Below are positions 34,422 through 44,900 of a stretch of 64,000 nt of DNA, in pieces (the stretch's first letter is position 1; every line of letters starts with the position of its first letter). The translations under genes were made by a program, and so were the position numbers. The notes below the pieces were generated by a model that had not been told where the DNA came from, made no database searches, and saw only the letters and a program-made list of their open reading frames with translations. The stretch lies in NCBI RefSeq assembly GCF_938028775.1, contig NZ_CALIZG010000024.1, positions 1-64,000 of the forward strand, written 5' to 3'. The DNA is from Mogibacterium diversum_A (GTDB lineage: Bacteria > Bacillota > Clostridia > Peptostreptococcales > Anaerovoracaceae).

Positions 34422-35310
34422 CGAAAATACCTCCTGCAAATTCCTTTGGGTCAAATTCCTTTAGGTCGTGAATTCCCTCACCTACTCCTATGAACTTGAT
34501 TGGAAGATCGTACTCATCAGTTACAGTAATAGAAATTCCTCCTCTGGCAGTTCCATCAAGCTTTGTAAGAACTATGCCCGTGATATCAGCAATCTCTGAA
34601 AATTCTTTAGCTTGGCTGATTGCGTTCTTACCAGTGGTCGAATCAAGCACTATCAGCGTCTCCCTCGAGGCCTCTGGATACTCACGGCTGATGATTTTAT
34701 CCATCTTCTCGAGTTCCTTCATAAGGTTGGTCTTATTCTGGAGCCTGCCTGCGGTATCGCATATTAGGACATCTATATTATTTGCCCTTGCAGACTGTAC
34801 AGCATCATATATTACTGCGGCTGGGTCAGTCCCTTCTTCATGTCTAATAACTCGAACTCCTGCTCGGTTTCCCCACTCTACAAGCTGATCTGCGGCCGCT
34901 GCACGAAATGTGTCCGCAGCTGCAAGCAGAACACTGTGACCGCGTTCTTTAAACATATTTGCCAGCTTACCAATAGATGTAGTCTTACCCCCACCATTAA
35001 TACCTATCATCAGAATAACGAGTGGATAATCACTTGAAAGTTTATTTCTATCACCTTTATCAACGATTTCGGCTATAACATCTGCAAGTGCTCGCTTGAT
35101 ATCTTCCGGCTTGGTAAGATACTTTGCGTTAATACGCTTCCTTAGCATATCCATTATTTTATCTGTCGTTTCAATGCCGATATCGGATATTACAAGTGAC
35201 TCCTCGAGTTCCTCATAAAATTCCTCATCGATATTCGGGTTACCGACGATTACATTGGTAACCTTTTCCGTAAATTTTCGAAATGTGCTTTTATCTTTAA
35301 AAAGTCCCAT
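34414..35310 (-). CDS. ftsY: Signal recognition particle receptor FtsY
   Basis: FtsY docks the SRP at the membrane for cotranslational insertion. The 298 residues are the NG core only: N-domain four-helix bundle (1-90), P loop GINGGGKTT near residue 104, DTFRAAAADQL, DTAGRLQNKTNLM and TKLDGTARGG. The acidic A domain seen in E. coli is absent, as in many Gram-positive and other short forms. It ends within the start of der (stop TAA overlaps ATGAGTAA) and lies 34 bases after smc. Confidence 0.97.
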   Translation of the reverse strand: MGLFKDKSTFRKFTEKVTNVIVGNPNIDEEFYEELEESLVISDIGIETTDKIMDMLRKRINAKYLTKPEDIKRALADVIAEIVDKGDRNKLSSDYPLVILMIGINGGGKTTSIGKLANMFKERGHSVLLAAADTFRAAAADQLVEWGNRAGVRVIRHEEGTDPAAVIYDAVQSARANNIDVLICDTAGRLQNKTNLMKELEKMDKIISREYPEASRETLIVLDSTTGKNAISQAKEFSEIADITGIVLTKLDGTARGGISITVTDEYDLPIKFIGVGEGIHDLKEFDPKEFAGGIFDE

Positions 35311-35344
35311 CTTTATCCTTTCCAGCTAAAGCTGTACAAGTTAT

Positions 35345-38300
35345 CTATTCGTTCGAATACTCGCTTGGATCAAATCCGTCTTCAAACTTAAGTGAAAGCA
35401 CTCTGGAGATCCCCTGCTCTGGCATTGTTACCCCGTAGAGCACATCTGCATGCTCCATAGTTGCTTTGTGGTGAGTTATGAGTGCAAACTGAACGTCTTC
35501 AAAGCGTTTAAGATAACTTGAGAATCTCTCGATATTCGCCTCATCAAGCGCTGCCTCTACCTCATCGAGAATACAGAAAGGCGTTGGTTTAGCCTTAATT
35601 ACGGCAAACATCAGCGCAATCGCTGTCAGAGTCTTCTCTCCACCTGACATCAAATTAATGTTCTTGAGCTTCTTTCCCGGTGGCTGCGCGATAATCTCAA
35701 TTCCCGATGAAAGAGGATCGCTTTCATCTTCAAGTCTAAGTTCAGCGTGACCACCTCCGAATAATTCTCTAAAGCTGTGCTCAAAGTTAATTACTACCTT
35801 GTCGAAATTCTCTTTGAATTTATCTCTTATATTGCGCTCCATATTGGTAATAATAGACCTGAGCTCTTTCATCGCTGTAGATATATCATTTTCCTGTGAT
35901 GTCATAAACTCATATCTCTTGCTTACCGACTTATACTCCTCAATAGAGGATATATTTACATCGCCTAGTTCTGCCATACGAAGCTTGATCTCCTTGGCTT
36001 CTTTATTACCAGCAGTGATACCAAAATCATCGTCTCTGATATCCTGTGCCTCTGCGAATGAAACTTCGAATTCATCCCATAGCTTATCCTTCTGCGTATC
36101 GAGCAGTGTTTCGCTCTTGGCGCTCTTAACCTCAAGCTTGTACTTTGCATCTTGCAGCTCGTTTAGCTCATGCGCAAGCTTTTTTTGCTCTCTGATAGCC
36201 TCTTCGTAAGCTGCCTTATTATCGTCGATAGATTCGCCGAGTCCCTTGATTCGCTCTTCGAGGTTTTGCTTAAATTCAGTAAGCTGTAAAATTTTCTCAC
36301 TTGATTCGGCATCGCTACTGGTAAGCATATGATGCTTTTCCTTAAGCTCTTCATATGCTTCTGCAGCCTCCTCCAGCTCATTTTCAAGGTCTGTAATGGT
36401 GTCTCTAACTCGTTCGATCAATTCGTTTAGACCGAGAATTCTCGCATCTTGCTCACTTAACTGAAGTTTATTTTCTAGTGTTATCTCACGAAGCTTATTA
36501 ACGCGATCGTCGTACTTCTCAGCCCCTCCCATGAGCTCATCAATATGATTATTGAGTCTAGTGATTTCTGATTCAGCATCTGCTATTTCAGCTCTATGCT
36601 TCGTAACCATATCAGTGGCTCTCTCTATATCTCCATTAAGAGTATCGAGTTCACTTGCATAAAGGTCTTTGTGTGCACCGGCATCATCTGTCAGCTTTTT
36701 AATTCTCTCGAGTTCACTTGCGATTACACCTTTGTCAACTTCTATCTGCTTGAGCTCATCATATGCCTTTCCTCTAGATTCTTTGAGCTCTGCAATTTTA
36801 ACATTAGCAGCTGTAATTTCTTCTCGAAGTGCAGTTATCTGTTCTCTATAATTTAGAGCAGCCTCACTCAATTCCTTTATTTCATTTTTGCGTTCAAGTA
36901 TATTTGCAGACTTATTTTTAAATTTTCCACCTGTAATTGCACCACTAGAGTTGATAACTTCACCGTCTGTAGTAACAATCCTGTAGCCCTTGCTAGTCAT
37001 CTTAGATATTCTAACTGCATCATCCATATTGCTAGTAAATATAACGCGTCCTAGCAAATACTCGAGAATACTGTGGTATTTATCTTCCGCTTTAACAATC
37101 TCAGATGCAACTCCAAGATATCCAGGAGCATTCTCAATCTCGCGCTCTGGATACTGTTTGTTATATCGAATAGATGAGAGCGGTAGGAATGTTGCTCTCC
37201 CAGCCTTATTATCCTTTAACCATCTCACTGCAGATTTTGCCGAAGCATCATCGTCACATATGATGTTTTGCATTGCCGCCCCAAGAGCAGTTTCGGTTGC
37301 AACCTCATACCCAGTTGGAACTTTGATTAAATCTGAAACTGTACCGATAATACCCCCAGTATGCTGCTTCATCAGCAATCTAACAGCATTGTTATATCCC
37401 TCATAGTTGCTCTCCATCTCTTCGATGGTATTTTTACGAGCAAGAGTTCTATTGTATTTATTGCTGAGGTCTTCTATCTGTTTTGCATTATTGCTAGTCT
37501 GATCTTCTAGCGATCTAATGTTTGCAATAATCTCATTAAGCTGACTTGCTGCAACATTCTGCTTATTCTCTACTTCTCTATACTGTTCTTCTAGCTGTTT
37601 AAGCTGGCGAGCATTCTCTGCATCAGTCTCGTCTTTGCCACTATACTCTTCGCTCAGTTTTTCTTTTCTGTCATTGAGCGTTGTTACATAATTCTCTAGA
37701 GTTGATATATCTGCCTTTCTAGTAATATTCTTGTTGCTAAGACTGATAATATCATCTTTACTATTTTCAATCTCTGAATTAATAGCTTCCAGCTTTTTCT
37801 TACTCTCATTGAAGTCAGCTTCAGCTTTCTGAAGAGCAGCTAGAGCCTGCTCCTTCTCCGCTCTATATGATTTTTCATTTGCTTCTAGTTCTGCAAAATT
37901 ATTATTTTCTGCCTCAAGTTTATTCTTCGTCTCTTCGATGACAGATTCGAGTCTTGTTAGTTCACGTTCAATGCCTTGAATCTTTTCTTCATTGACCTGT
38001 CCGCGGCTCGTAATAGTATTGAGCTCTTCAATCTTATCTATAAGCTCAGCATTTGCTTCCTCGTATGCCTGATCAAGAAGCGATGACTTATCTCTTATTT
38101 CCTCAATCTTAAGTTCAATGTCTCCAGATCTCTCATCAATAGCTCTAAGCTTTTCTTCCATCTCGATAAGCTCATTGCGAGAATTTTCAACAGTGCGGAT
38201 TAAACCATCGATATTGTGAATGATGATATTAACACCTACGTATTTGTATCTGTCACGGAGGACGATATATTCACTTGCCTTTTCAGACTCATCCTTTAGC

Positions 38301-38911
38301 GTTCCTATGCGGCCATCAATTTCTGCAATAATATCCTTAACACGCTCGAGATTATCAGATGCGGCAGCGAGTTTCCGCTCAGCCTCTGCTTTTCTGCTCT
38401 TATACAGAACTACCCCTGCAGCTTCCTCAAATATCTCTCTGCGATTCTCAGGTTTAGTGCTGACAATTTCCTGAATCTTACCTTGTCCAATAATCGAATA
38501 TCCGTCAACACCTATTCCAGTGTCCATAAACAGCTCTTTAATATCTCTCAGCCTACACTGGTTGCCATTTATAAGATATTCACTCTCACCAGATCTATAC
38601 ATGCGACGAGTAACCTGCACTTCGTTATACTCAAGAGGCAAGATGCCCAGTGAATTGTCTATAACAAGAGAAACTTCGGCCATCCCCTTAGGCTTTCTGG
38701 TCGCAGTTCCGGCAAATATAACATCATCCATCTTACCGCCGCGAAGTGATTTCGGGCTCTGCTCACCAAGCACCCAACGTAGTGCATCACTGATATTGCT
38801 CTTACCACTTCCGTTAGGTCCTACAATGCATGTTATTCCATCATTTAAGTCTATGGTCACGGGATCTGCAAACGATTTAAATCCCTGAAGCTCTATTCGT
38901 TTAAAATACAA
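35345..38911 (-). CDS. smc: Chromosome partition protein SMC
   Basis: SMC is the ATPase arm of the condensin complex. The 1188 residues have Walker A GPNGSGKSNISDAL near 32, long coiled coils (about 165-500 and 660-1000), a hinge around 510-640 with GTVSDLIKVPTGYEVATE, the ABC signature LMSGGEKTLTAIAL and Walker B FCILDEVEAALDEAN near the end. I place the start at the TTG at 38911, one base after the rnc stop and 9 bases after GGGAG, giving (M)YFKRIELQGFKSFA, which is the normal SMC N-terminus. ScpA and ScpB genes are elsewhere. Confidence 0.97.
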   Translation of the reverse strand: MYFKRIELQGFKSFADPVTIDLNDGITCIVGPNGSGKSNISDALRWVLGEQSPKSLRGGKMDDVIFAGTATRKPKGMAEVSLVIDNSLGILPLEYNEVQVTRRMYRSGESEYLINGNQCRLRDIKELFMDTGIGVDGYSIIGQGKIQEIVSTKPENRREIFEEAAGVVLYKSRKAEAERKLAAASDNLERVKDIIAEIDGRIGTLKDESEKASEYIVLRDRYKYVGVNIIIHNIDGLIRTVENSRNELIEMEEKLRAIDERSGDIELKIEEIRDKSSLLDQAYEEANAELIDKIEELNTITSRGQVNEEKIQGIERELTRLESVIEETKNKLEAENNNFAELEANEKSYRAEKEQALAALQKAEADFNESKKKLEAINSEIENSKDDIISLSNKNITRKADISTLENYVTTLNDRKEKLSEEYSGKDETDAENARQLKQLEEQYREVENKQNVAASQLNEIIANIRSLEDQTSNNAKQIEDLSNKYNRTLARKNTIEEMESNYEGYNNAVRLLMKQHTGGIIGTVSDLIKVPTGYEVATETALGAAMQNIICDDDASAKSAVRWLKDNKAGRATFLPLSSIRYNKQYPEREIENAPGYLGVASEIVKAEDKYHSILEYLLGRVIFTSNMDDAVRISKMTSKGYRIVTTDGEVINSSGAITGGKFKNKSANILERKNEIKELSEAALNYREQITALREEITAANVKIAELKESRGKAYDELKQIEVDKGVIASELERIKKLTDDAGAHKDLYASELDTLNGDIERATDMVTKHRAEIADAESEITRLNNHIDELMGGAEKYDDRVNKLREITLENKLQLSEQDARILGLNELIERVRDTITDLENELEEAAEAYEELKEKHHMLTSSDAESSEKILQLTEFKQNLEERIKGLGESIDDNKAAYEEAIREQKKLAHELNELQDAKYKLEVKSAKSETLLDTQKDKLWDEFEVSFAEAQDIRDDDFGITAGNKEAKEIKLRMAELGDVNISSIEEYKSVSKRYEFMTSQENDISTAMKELRSIITNMERNIRDKFKENFDKVVINFEHSFRELFGGGHAELRLEDESDPLSSGIEIIAQPPGKKLKNINLMSGGEKTLTAIALMFAVIKAKPTPFCILDEVEAALDEANIERFSSYLKRFEDVQFALITHHKATMEHADVLYGVTMPEQGISRVLSLKFEDGFDPSEYSNE

Positions 38912-38912
38912 G

Positions 38913-39611
38913 CTATATATCTCCCTTCGTAAGCGCATTTGATGCTGCCGCCTGCTCTGATTCCTTTTTACTTTTTCCTATACCACGCCCAAGTTCTTCA
39001 CCATTAGCCAAAACGGCTGTTACGAATTCTTTTCTGTGGTCAGGACCCTCCTCACGCACTAGCTTATATTCTATGAAAACTCCTTTTATGTGATCTTGTA
39101 ACTTTTCCTGTAGCTTAGTTTTATAATCTTTATGCAGCTCTCCTTTGATCGCTAGTCTAATCTTATCCGAGAATAAATCTAGAACTATTCTCTCAGCTCT
39201 CTCATATCCGCCGTCGATTATCATAGCACCAATCAAAGCCTCTACAGCATCGCCGACAATTGAAGGCTTGTGTCTTCCACCGCCATTTTCCTCTCCTTTA
39301 CCTAGTCTGAGATAATCTCCTAGATTTAGAGATTTAGCTACATCAGCAAGAGATTTTTCACAAACTACATCGGCCCTCGTCTTTGACAGAACGCCTTCAT
39401 TGGCCTCCTGCATGATAACGAAGACTTTTTTTCCGACAATAGCATCGAGGAAAGCATCGCCAAGGAACTCGAGTCTCTCGTTGTTAAACTCATAGCTTTT
39501 GCCATGTTCGGATGCGTAAGAACTATGTGTGAGAGCTATCTCAAGTAGCTTTCTATTATTAAATTTATATCCTAGTTTCTTCTCTAAGCTGTCCATAAAC
39601 CTAACATCCAT
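38913..39611 (-). CDS. rnc: Ribonuclease III
   Basis: RNase III cuts double-stranded RNA, including rRNA precursors. The 232 residues hold the endonuclease domain with NERLEFLGDAFLDAIVG near 43 and the catalytic Asp/Glu in VGDAVEALIGAMIIDGG near 120, then a dsRNA-binding domain (DYKTKLQEKLQ ... ESEQAAASNALTKGDI). Neither start has a strong Shine-Dalgarno site; Met6 (39596) is a possible alternative. It lies 41 bases after plsX. acpP, often between these genes, is absent. Confidence 0.96.
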   Translation of the reverse strand: MDVRFMDSLEKKLGYKFNNRKLLEIALTHSSYASEHGKSYEFNNERLEFLGDAFLDAIVGKKVFVIMQEANEGVLSKTRADVVCEKSLADVAKSLNLGDYLRLGKGEENGGGRHKPSIVGDAVEALIGAMIIDGGYERAERIVLDLFSDKIRLAIKGELHKDYKTKLQEKLQDHIKGVFIEYKLVREEGPDHRKEFVTAVLANGEELGRGIGKSKKESEQAAASNALTKGDI

Positions 39612-39652
39612 AAATTAGAAGCATTAACATCTTATCTATCAAAAGCTATATA

Positions 39653-40687
39653 TTAAACCTCTGTTTTAACTGCCTCACCGCTGCTGATCTCATCGCTTTC
39701 AGAAATTGCCTTCTCAATCTGACCTGTTACATCTGACTCTACATAATCTCTAGCTTTGAGGATAGCGTTATATACAGCATAGGCTTTTGAGCTACCATGA
39801 ATTTTGAGAACAGGGCCTTTTAGACCTAAGATAGGAGCTCCGCCCTCTTCGGAATAATCGAAATCCTTCTTCATGCCCTTTAGCTGCTTTGCTAGTAGTA
39901 ACGCTGCTATCTTGGAGATAGTTCCTCCCATCAGGACTTCCTTGAGTCTACCCATAATTGATAAAGCAAGACCTTCTGAACTCTTAAGGAATATATTTCC
40001 TGAAAATCCATCAGCTACTACAACATCGCACACACCAGATACTACTTCTCGACCTTCTATGTTACCCTGGAAATTAATCGAGCTATTAGCTAACTGTTCG
40101 TATGCTTCCTTATGGAGTTCATCGCCCTTCTCGGACTCAGCACCGACATTGAGAAGTCTAACATCAGGGCTTTCCTTTCCTTTGACGTTCTGTACGAAAA
40201 TGCTTCCCATCACACCGAATTGATACAGAAACTCAGGCCTGCAATCTACGTTAGCACCACAGTCCAATAGGAGGGTGGTATCGTCTTTTCCTATCTGTGG
40301 AAAAAACGCTGCAATGGCAGGTCTCTTTATTCCCTTGATTCGTCCAAGTCCAAGGAGTCCAGCTGCTAGAAGTGCGCCTGTACTTCCTCCAGATATGAAG
40401 ACATCTGCTTCACCTTCCTTGACCATCTTCATTCCACGATTAATGGTCGAATCCTTTTTCTTGCGAACCGCCATTGCTGGGGATTCGTTATTTGTAATAA
40501 CCTCTGTCGCATTCACAATATCTATGTTACTTCCATCCCATTTCTGAAGATTGAGTTCCGCTTTTATTAAATCTTCAGCGCCAATGATTATAACTGTATC
40601 GTCAATCTCTCTTGCCGCCTGAATCGCACCCTTTACTATTTCCTGAGGAGCGTGATCACCGCCCATACCATCAATTAGTATTCTCAT
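39653..40687 (-). CDS. plsX: Phosphate acyltransferase PlsX
   Basis: PlsX converts acyl-ACP to acyl-phosphate, the acyl donor of PlsY. The 344 residues open with ILIDGMGGDHAPQEIVKGA and contain SGGSTGALLAAGL near residue 100, DCGANVDCRPE near 160 and VVADGFSGNIFLKSSEG near 230, all typical. GGAGGG lies before the ATG. It is the first gene of the operon whose later member is plsY-gpsA, so three steps of phosphatidic acid synthesis are transcribed together. Confidence 0.97.
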   Translation of the reverse strand: MRILIDGMGGDHAPQEIVKGAIQAAREIDDTVIIIGAEDLIKAELNLQKWDGSNIDIVNATEVITNNESPAMAVRKKKDSTINRGMKMVKEGEADVFISGGSTGALLAAGLLGLGRIKGIKRPAIAAFFPQIGKDDTTLLLDCGANVDCRPEFLYQFGVMGSIFVQNVKGKESPDVRLLNVGAESEKGDELHKEAYEQLANSSINFQGNIEGREVVSGVCDVVVADGFSGNIFLKSSEGLALSIMGRLKEVLMGGTISKIAALLLAKQLKGMKKDFDYSEEGGAPILGLKGPVLKIHGSSKAYAVYNAILKARDYVESDVTGQIEKAISESDEISSGEAVKTEV

Positions 40688-40806
40688 AGTCCCTCCATGA
40701 TTCGTAAACTACGCAGGCTAGTCTTCGCATATTTCATAGCCTATTACGAAAGCTTATATCAGTATTATGTAATACACTTTTAAAACAAGCTTTAAATTAG
40801 CACATT

Positions 40807-40815
40807 ATTATACCA
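40807..40815 (-). promoter_or_regulatory. Extended -10 promoter of the plsX operon
   Basis: The minus strand reads TGGTATAAT, an extended -10 element (TGn plus a perfect -10), with no convincing -35. The start would be near 40800, giving a leader of about 113 bases before plsX. Confidence 0.6.
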
Positions 40816-40861
40816 TAAAACGCTAAAACATGCGATATTTAAAGCCATCTAAGAATTTTCA

Positions 40862-40906
40862 CAACTAAAAAGAGCTGCTCTATAATAGAGCAGCTCTTTT
40901 TAGTTG
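40862..40906. terminator. Bidirectional terminator with 20-bp perfect stem
   Basis: Twenty bases beginning CAACTAAAAAGAGC are perfectly complementary to the following arm, around the loop ATAAT. Both strands give a T run inside the stem end. It lies 10 bases after the rlmN stop and ends the ileS-rlmN transcript ahead of the plsX promoter. Confidence 0.92.
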
Positions 40907-40915
40907 CTATTGTCA

Positions 40916-41959
40916 TTATCTTAATCTTAACTGTCCACAAGCAGCATCAATATCTGTACCAAGAGTTCGTCTGACGGATACTGCCACTCCTTGCTCTTCT
41001 AATAGTGAAGCAAAATTTCTAACGTTAGTCTTATGTGATGTCTTGTATCCGGTCCCCGAAACTTCGTTCAGAGGAATTAAATTCACGTGTGTAAGCCAGC
41101 CTTTCAAATGACTCGCAAGTTCACGGGCATGCTCCGGCTCATCGTTTACACCGTCAATCAGTGCATATTCGAACGTAATTCGTCTCTTTGTAGACTCAGT
41201 GTAATTCCTACATGCTTTCATGAGCTCTGAATACTCGAAGCTCCTCGCTACAGGCATCGTACGGCAGCGAATCTCATCATTAGGAGCGTGAAGAGAAACA
41301 GCAAGATTCACTTGCGGAAAATCTTCACCGAATTGTTTAATAAATGGTATCAGACCACATGTAGACACAGTAATGTTTCTCATGCCGAGATTATATCCTT
41401 GCTTGCTGTTAATAAGCCTTATGAACTTTGATATGTTGTCATAGTTATCAAAAGGTTCGCCAATTCCCATAATCACAACATGTCCAATATCCTCTCCGGT
41501 GATATTGCGCATTTTAAGAACCTGCGCTAACATCTCACCGCCAGTAAGGGATCTTTCAAGACCATTACGCGTCGAAGCACAGAACGTACATCCCATACGG
41601 CATCCAACCTGAGAGCTAATGCATATAGAATTTCCATAATTATACTTCATGAAGACGGATTCGACGCGCGCTCCGTCACGGAATTCAAATAAACACTTTC
41701 TCGTCCCATCCTGCTTTGACTCCTGAACTAAAATTGCCTCGGGGAGTCCAATGTAATATCTCTCATATAAAGCTGTCCTAAGCTTTTCTGGGATGTTAGT
41801 CATTTCATCGAAAGACTCTACTCCCTTGGACAGCCAGCCAAATATCTGCTTTGCTCTAAATCGCTTATCTCCGCATGAAGAAACGACCCCGGCTAATTCG
41901 TCGGGATCGTAATCTACGATATTGAGCTTAGAAGTTTTGTTGTAATTCTCTTCACTCAT
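40916..41959 (-). CDS. rlmN: Dual-specificity RNA methyltransferase RlmN
   Basis: RlmN is a radical-SAM enzyme that makes 2-methyladenosine in 23S rRNA (A2503) and tRNA. The 347 residues contain the cluster motif CRMGCTFCAS near residue 115, GIGEPFDNYDN, the methyl-carrying Cys in RRTLGTDIDAACGQLR at the C-terminus, and LAVSLHAPND. I use the ATG at 41959; a GTG at 41980 would overlap ileS by 7 bases. It follows ileS and ends at the strong terminator. Confidence 0.96.
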   Translation of the reverse strand: MSEENYNKTSKLNIVDYDPDELAGVVSSCGDKRFRAKQIFGWLSKGVESFDEMTNIPEKLRTALYERYYIGLPEAILVQESKQDGTRKCLFEFRDGARVESVFMKYNYGNSICISSQVGCRMGCTFCASTRNGLERSLTGGEMLAQVLKMRNITGEDIGHVVIMGIGEPFDNYDNISKFIRLINSKQGYNLGMRNITVSTCGLIPFIKQFGEDFPQVNLAVSLHAPNDEIRCRTMPVARSFEYSELMKACRNYTESTKRRITFEYALIDGVNDEPEHARELASHLKGWLTHVNLIPLNEVSGTGYKTSHKTNVRNFASLLEEQGVAVSVRRTLGTDIDAACGQLRLR

Positions 41960-41973
41960 AATATTTAAATCTC

Positions 41974-44900
41974 TTAGCACTTTGCAACCGCAAGACCAGT
42001 CTTGTGTCCGTTGATATCGAACTTCTCTAGACCCGAAGCCTCAACTAATGAATCAGCAAGCGTCTCCTCCTTGATGTGGTCAGCCGCATCAAGAACCGCT
42101 GCCTTTACCTCATCATCTGCTTCAAAGCTGATTTTGATATGGTCTAGCATCTCAAAGTCATTCTGTTTACGTAGCTGCTGAACCTTGGATATAACCTCAC
42201 GAACATATCCTTCGTTAACAAGCTCTGGGGTTAGAGTCGTGTCAAGAATAGTGAACACATTGTTTTCCATTCCTACGACGAACCCATCCTTTGCTGAAAT
42301 TCTTACATCTAGGAAATCTTCTGTGATCTCATATTCTTTTCCACCTAGTTCAAGCTTTACAGGGCCAGCTGAAACCTCAGCGATGAGTTCCTTCGCATCG
42401 AGCTTCGCTAGCTTTCCTGCAAATTCCTTTATATCCTTACCAAGCACTGGTCCTGCAGCCTTGAAATCAGGCTTTACAGCAAAGTTCATATACTTATCAA
42501 GATCCTTCTCAAACACAACGTCCTTAACGTTGAGCTCCTCCGTGATCAGAGGCACAAGATCACTGATTAGCTCTTCATACTTACCGTCAACAATCACCTC
42601 GCTTAGAGGCTGTCTAACCTTGAGTCTCTCCTTCTCTCTTGTTCCTCTTCCGAGGTTAACTAGAGTCTTAACTAGCCCCATCCTCTCTTCAGTCTTCTCA
42701 TCGATTAGATTACCGTTTGAAGTTGGGAAATGAGCGATATGAACTGTCTTTTCACCAGTTAGCTTAACGTACATTTCATCTGAGATGAATGGTGCAATTG
42801 GGGCAATCATCTTGATTACACCTAGAAGAACTTCATATGTTGTAGCATATACACTCTTCTTATCGTCAGTCATTCCCTCCGCATAAAATCTTCTTCTAGC
42901 TCTTCTTATATACCAGTTTGAGAAGTCTTCAACGACAAAATCGTTGATAGCTCTTACTGTCTTCATGTGATCATATTCGTCCATATACTCAGTTACATTA
43001 GCAACGAGTCTATTGTATCTTGAAATAATCCATCTATCGAGTTCAGGTCTATTCTCATATGGAACATCAAGATTTGCTGGATCTAAGTCGTCCATATTGG
43101 AGTATAGCACAAAGAAATTATATATATTTCTAAGTGTTCCGAAGAACTTGCTCTGTACGTCTTTAACACCTTCTTCATCGAACTTAGTTGGAGTCCAAGC
43201 AGGCGATACGGAAACGAGATACCAACGAATTACGTCTGCACCATACTTACTCATCATATCGAATGGATCTACAGTATTTCCTACATGCTTAGACATCTTC
43301 TTACCCTTTGCATCGAGGATAAGGTCGTTAACAAGAACATTTTTATATGGAGCTCTACCCATAATGAATGTAGAAATAGCCATCAATGAATAGAACCATC
43401 CTCTAGTCTGGTCAATACCTTCACAGATAAAGTCTGCTGGGAACAATTCTTTCTCAAACCTATCCGCATTCTCAAATGGATAATGCCACTGTGCATAAGG
43501 CATAGCGCCTGAGTCAAACCAGCAGTCCATAACCTCAGGAATTCTCTCCATAGTCTTGCCACAGCATGGGCACTTGAAGTGAATATCATCCACATAAGGT
43601 CTATGAAGCTCGATTGTATCAGGATTTACATCCTCAACAGCCTTTTCGGCAAGTTCTGCACGGCTTCCTGCACTTTCAAGATGACCGCACTCACATCTCC
43701 ATATTGGAATTGGAGTTCCCCAGTATCTAGATCTAGAGATATTCCAGTCTTTAACGTCTGCAATCCAGTTACCGAAACGTTTTTCTCCAACGTATGGTGG
43801 GTACCAATTTACAGTATTGTTATTAGCAACTAAATTATCTCTAAGCTTAGTCATCTCGATATACCAGCCTGGCTTAGAATAGTAAACTAGTGGTGTATCG
43901 CATCTCCAGCAGTGCGGATAATTGTGAACCATCTTTTGCTTTGCAAACACCTTATCTTCTGCAGCGAAATACTTGAGTATCTCAACATCAAGCCCTTCTT
44001 CCATTACAAAACGACCTTCCCATGGAGTCGTCGTAAAGCAGCCCTTCTCATCTACGGGCTCTGCAAAGTCTACACCATACTTACGACAAGTGTTATAGTC
44101 ATCTTCACCAAATGCATATGCCGTGTGTACGAGACCAGTACCATCTTCAACAGTAACGTAATCTGCAGTTGCAACATAAAAGCCCTTAACCTTGTCTAGG
44201 TCATCTCCGTAAACAAATGTCGAAAGTGGCTCATAAGGCACATATTCTAAGTCCTTGCCAGTCATCTCTTCAAGTACTTCATACTTACCCTCACCTAGAA
44301 CCTTATCTGCAAGGTTCTTAGCAACGTAGAAGATATTTCCCTCTTCTGTGCCTTCAAGTATCTTAGCTCTTACATATACAACCTCTGGACCGACAGTAAT
44401 TAAAATGTTAGAAGGAAGTGTCCATGGTGTTGTTGTCCAAGCTAGGAAATACTCATTATCTCTATCTCTACGCTTGAACTTACAAGTTACAGTAAGAACA
44501 GGATCTTCTTTGTACCCCTGTGCTACCTCATGAGAAGCAAGACCTGTTCCACATCTTGCACAGTAAGGAAGAACCTTGTGTCCCTCATAGATGAGCCCCG
44601 CATCAAAAAACTTCTTTATAATCCACCAAGCGGATTCGATATAGTTGTTGTCATACGTGATGTATGGATCGTCCATATCAGCAAGATACGCCATCTTCTC
44701 TGACATTTCACGCCAAAGACTAGTGTACTTAAATACTGACTCACGACACTTTTCATTAAATTCCTTAATTCCATAGCTTTCGATATCGTTCTTTCCGGAC
44801 ATACCAAGCTGCTTCTCTACCTCAATCTCAACAGGAAGACCATGAGTATCCCAGCCAGCCTTACGCTTAACCTGAAAACCCTGCATCGTCTTATATCTAT

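Noticed and set aside
42185..42733. 182-residue plus-strand frame inside ileS
   Set aside because: It is antisense to a well-conserved synthetase, Ser/Leu-rich like other antisense frames, and has no ribosome-binding site.
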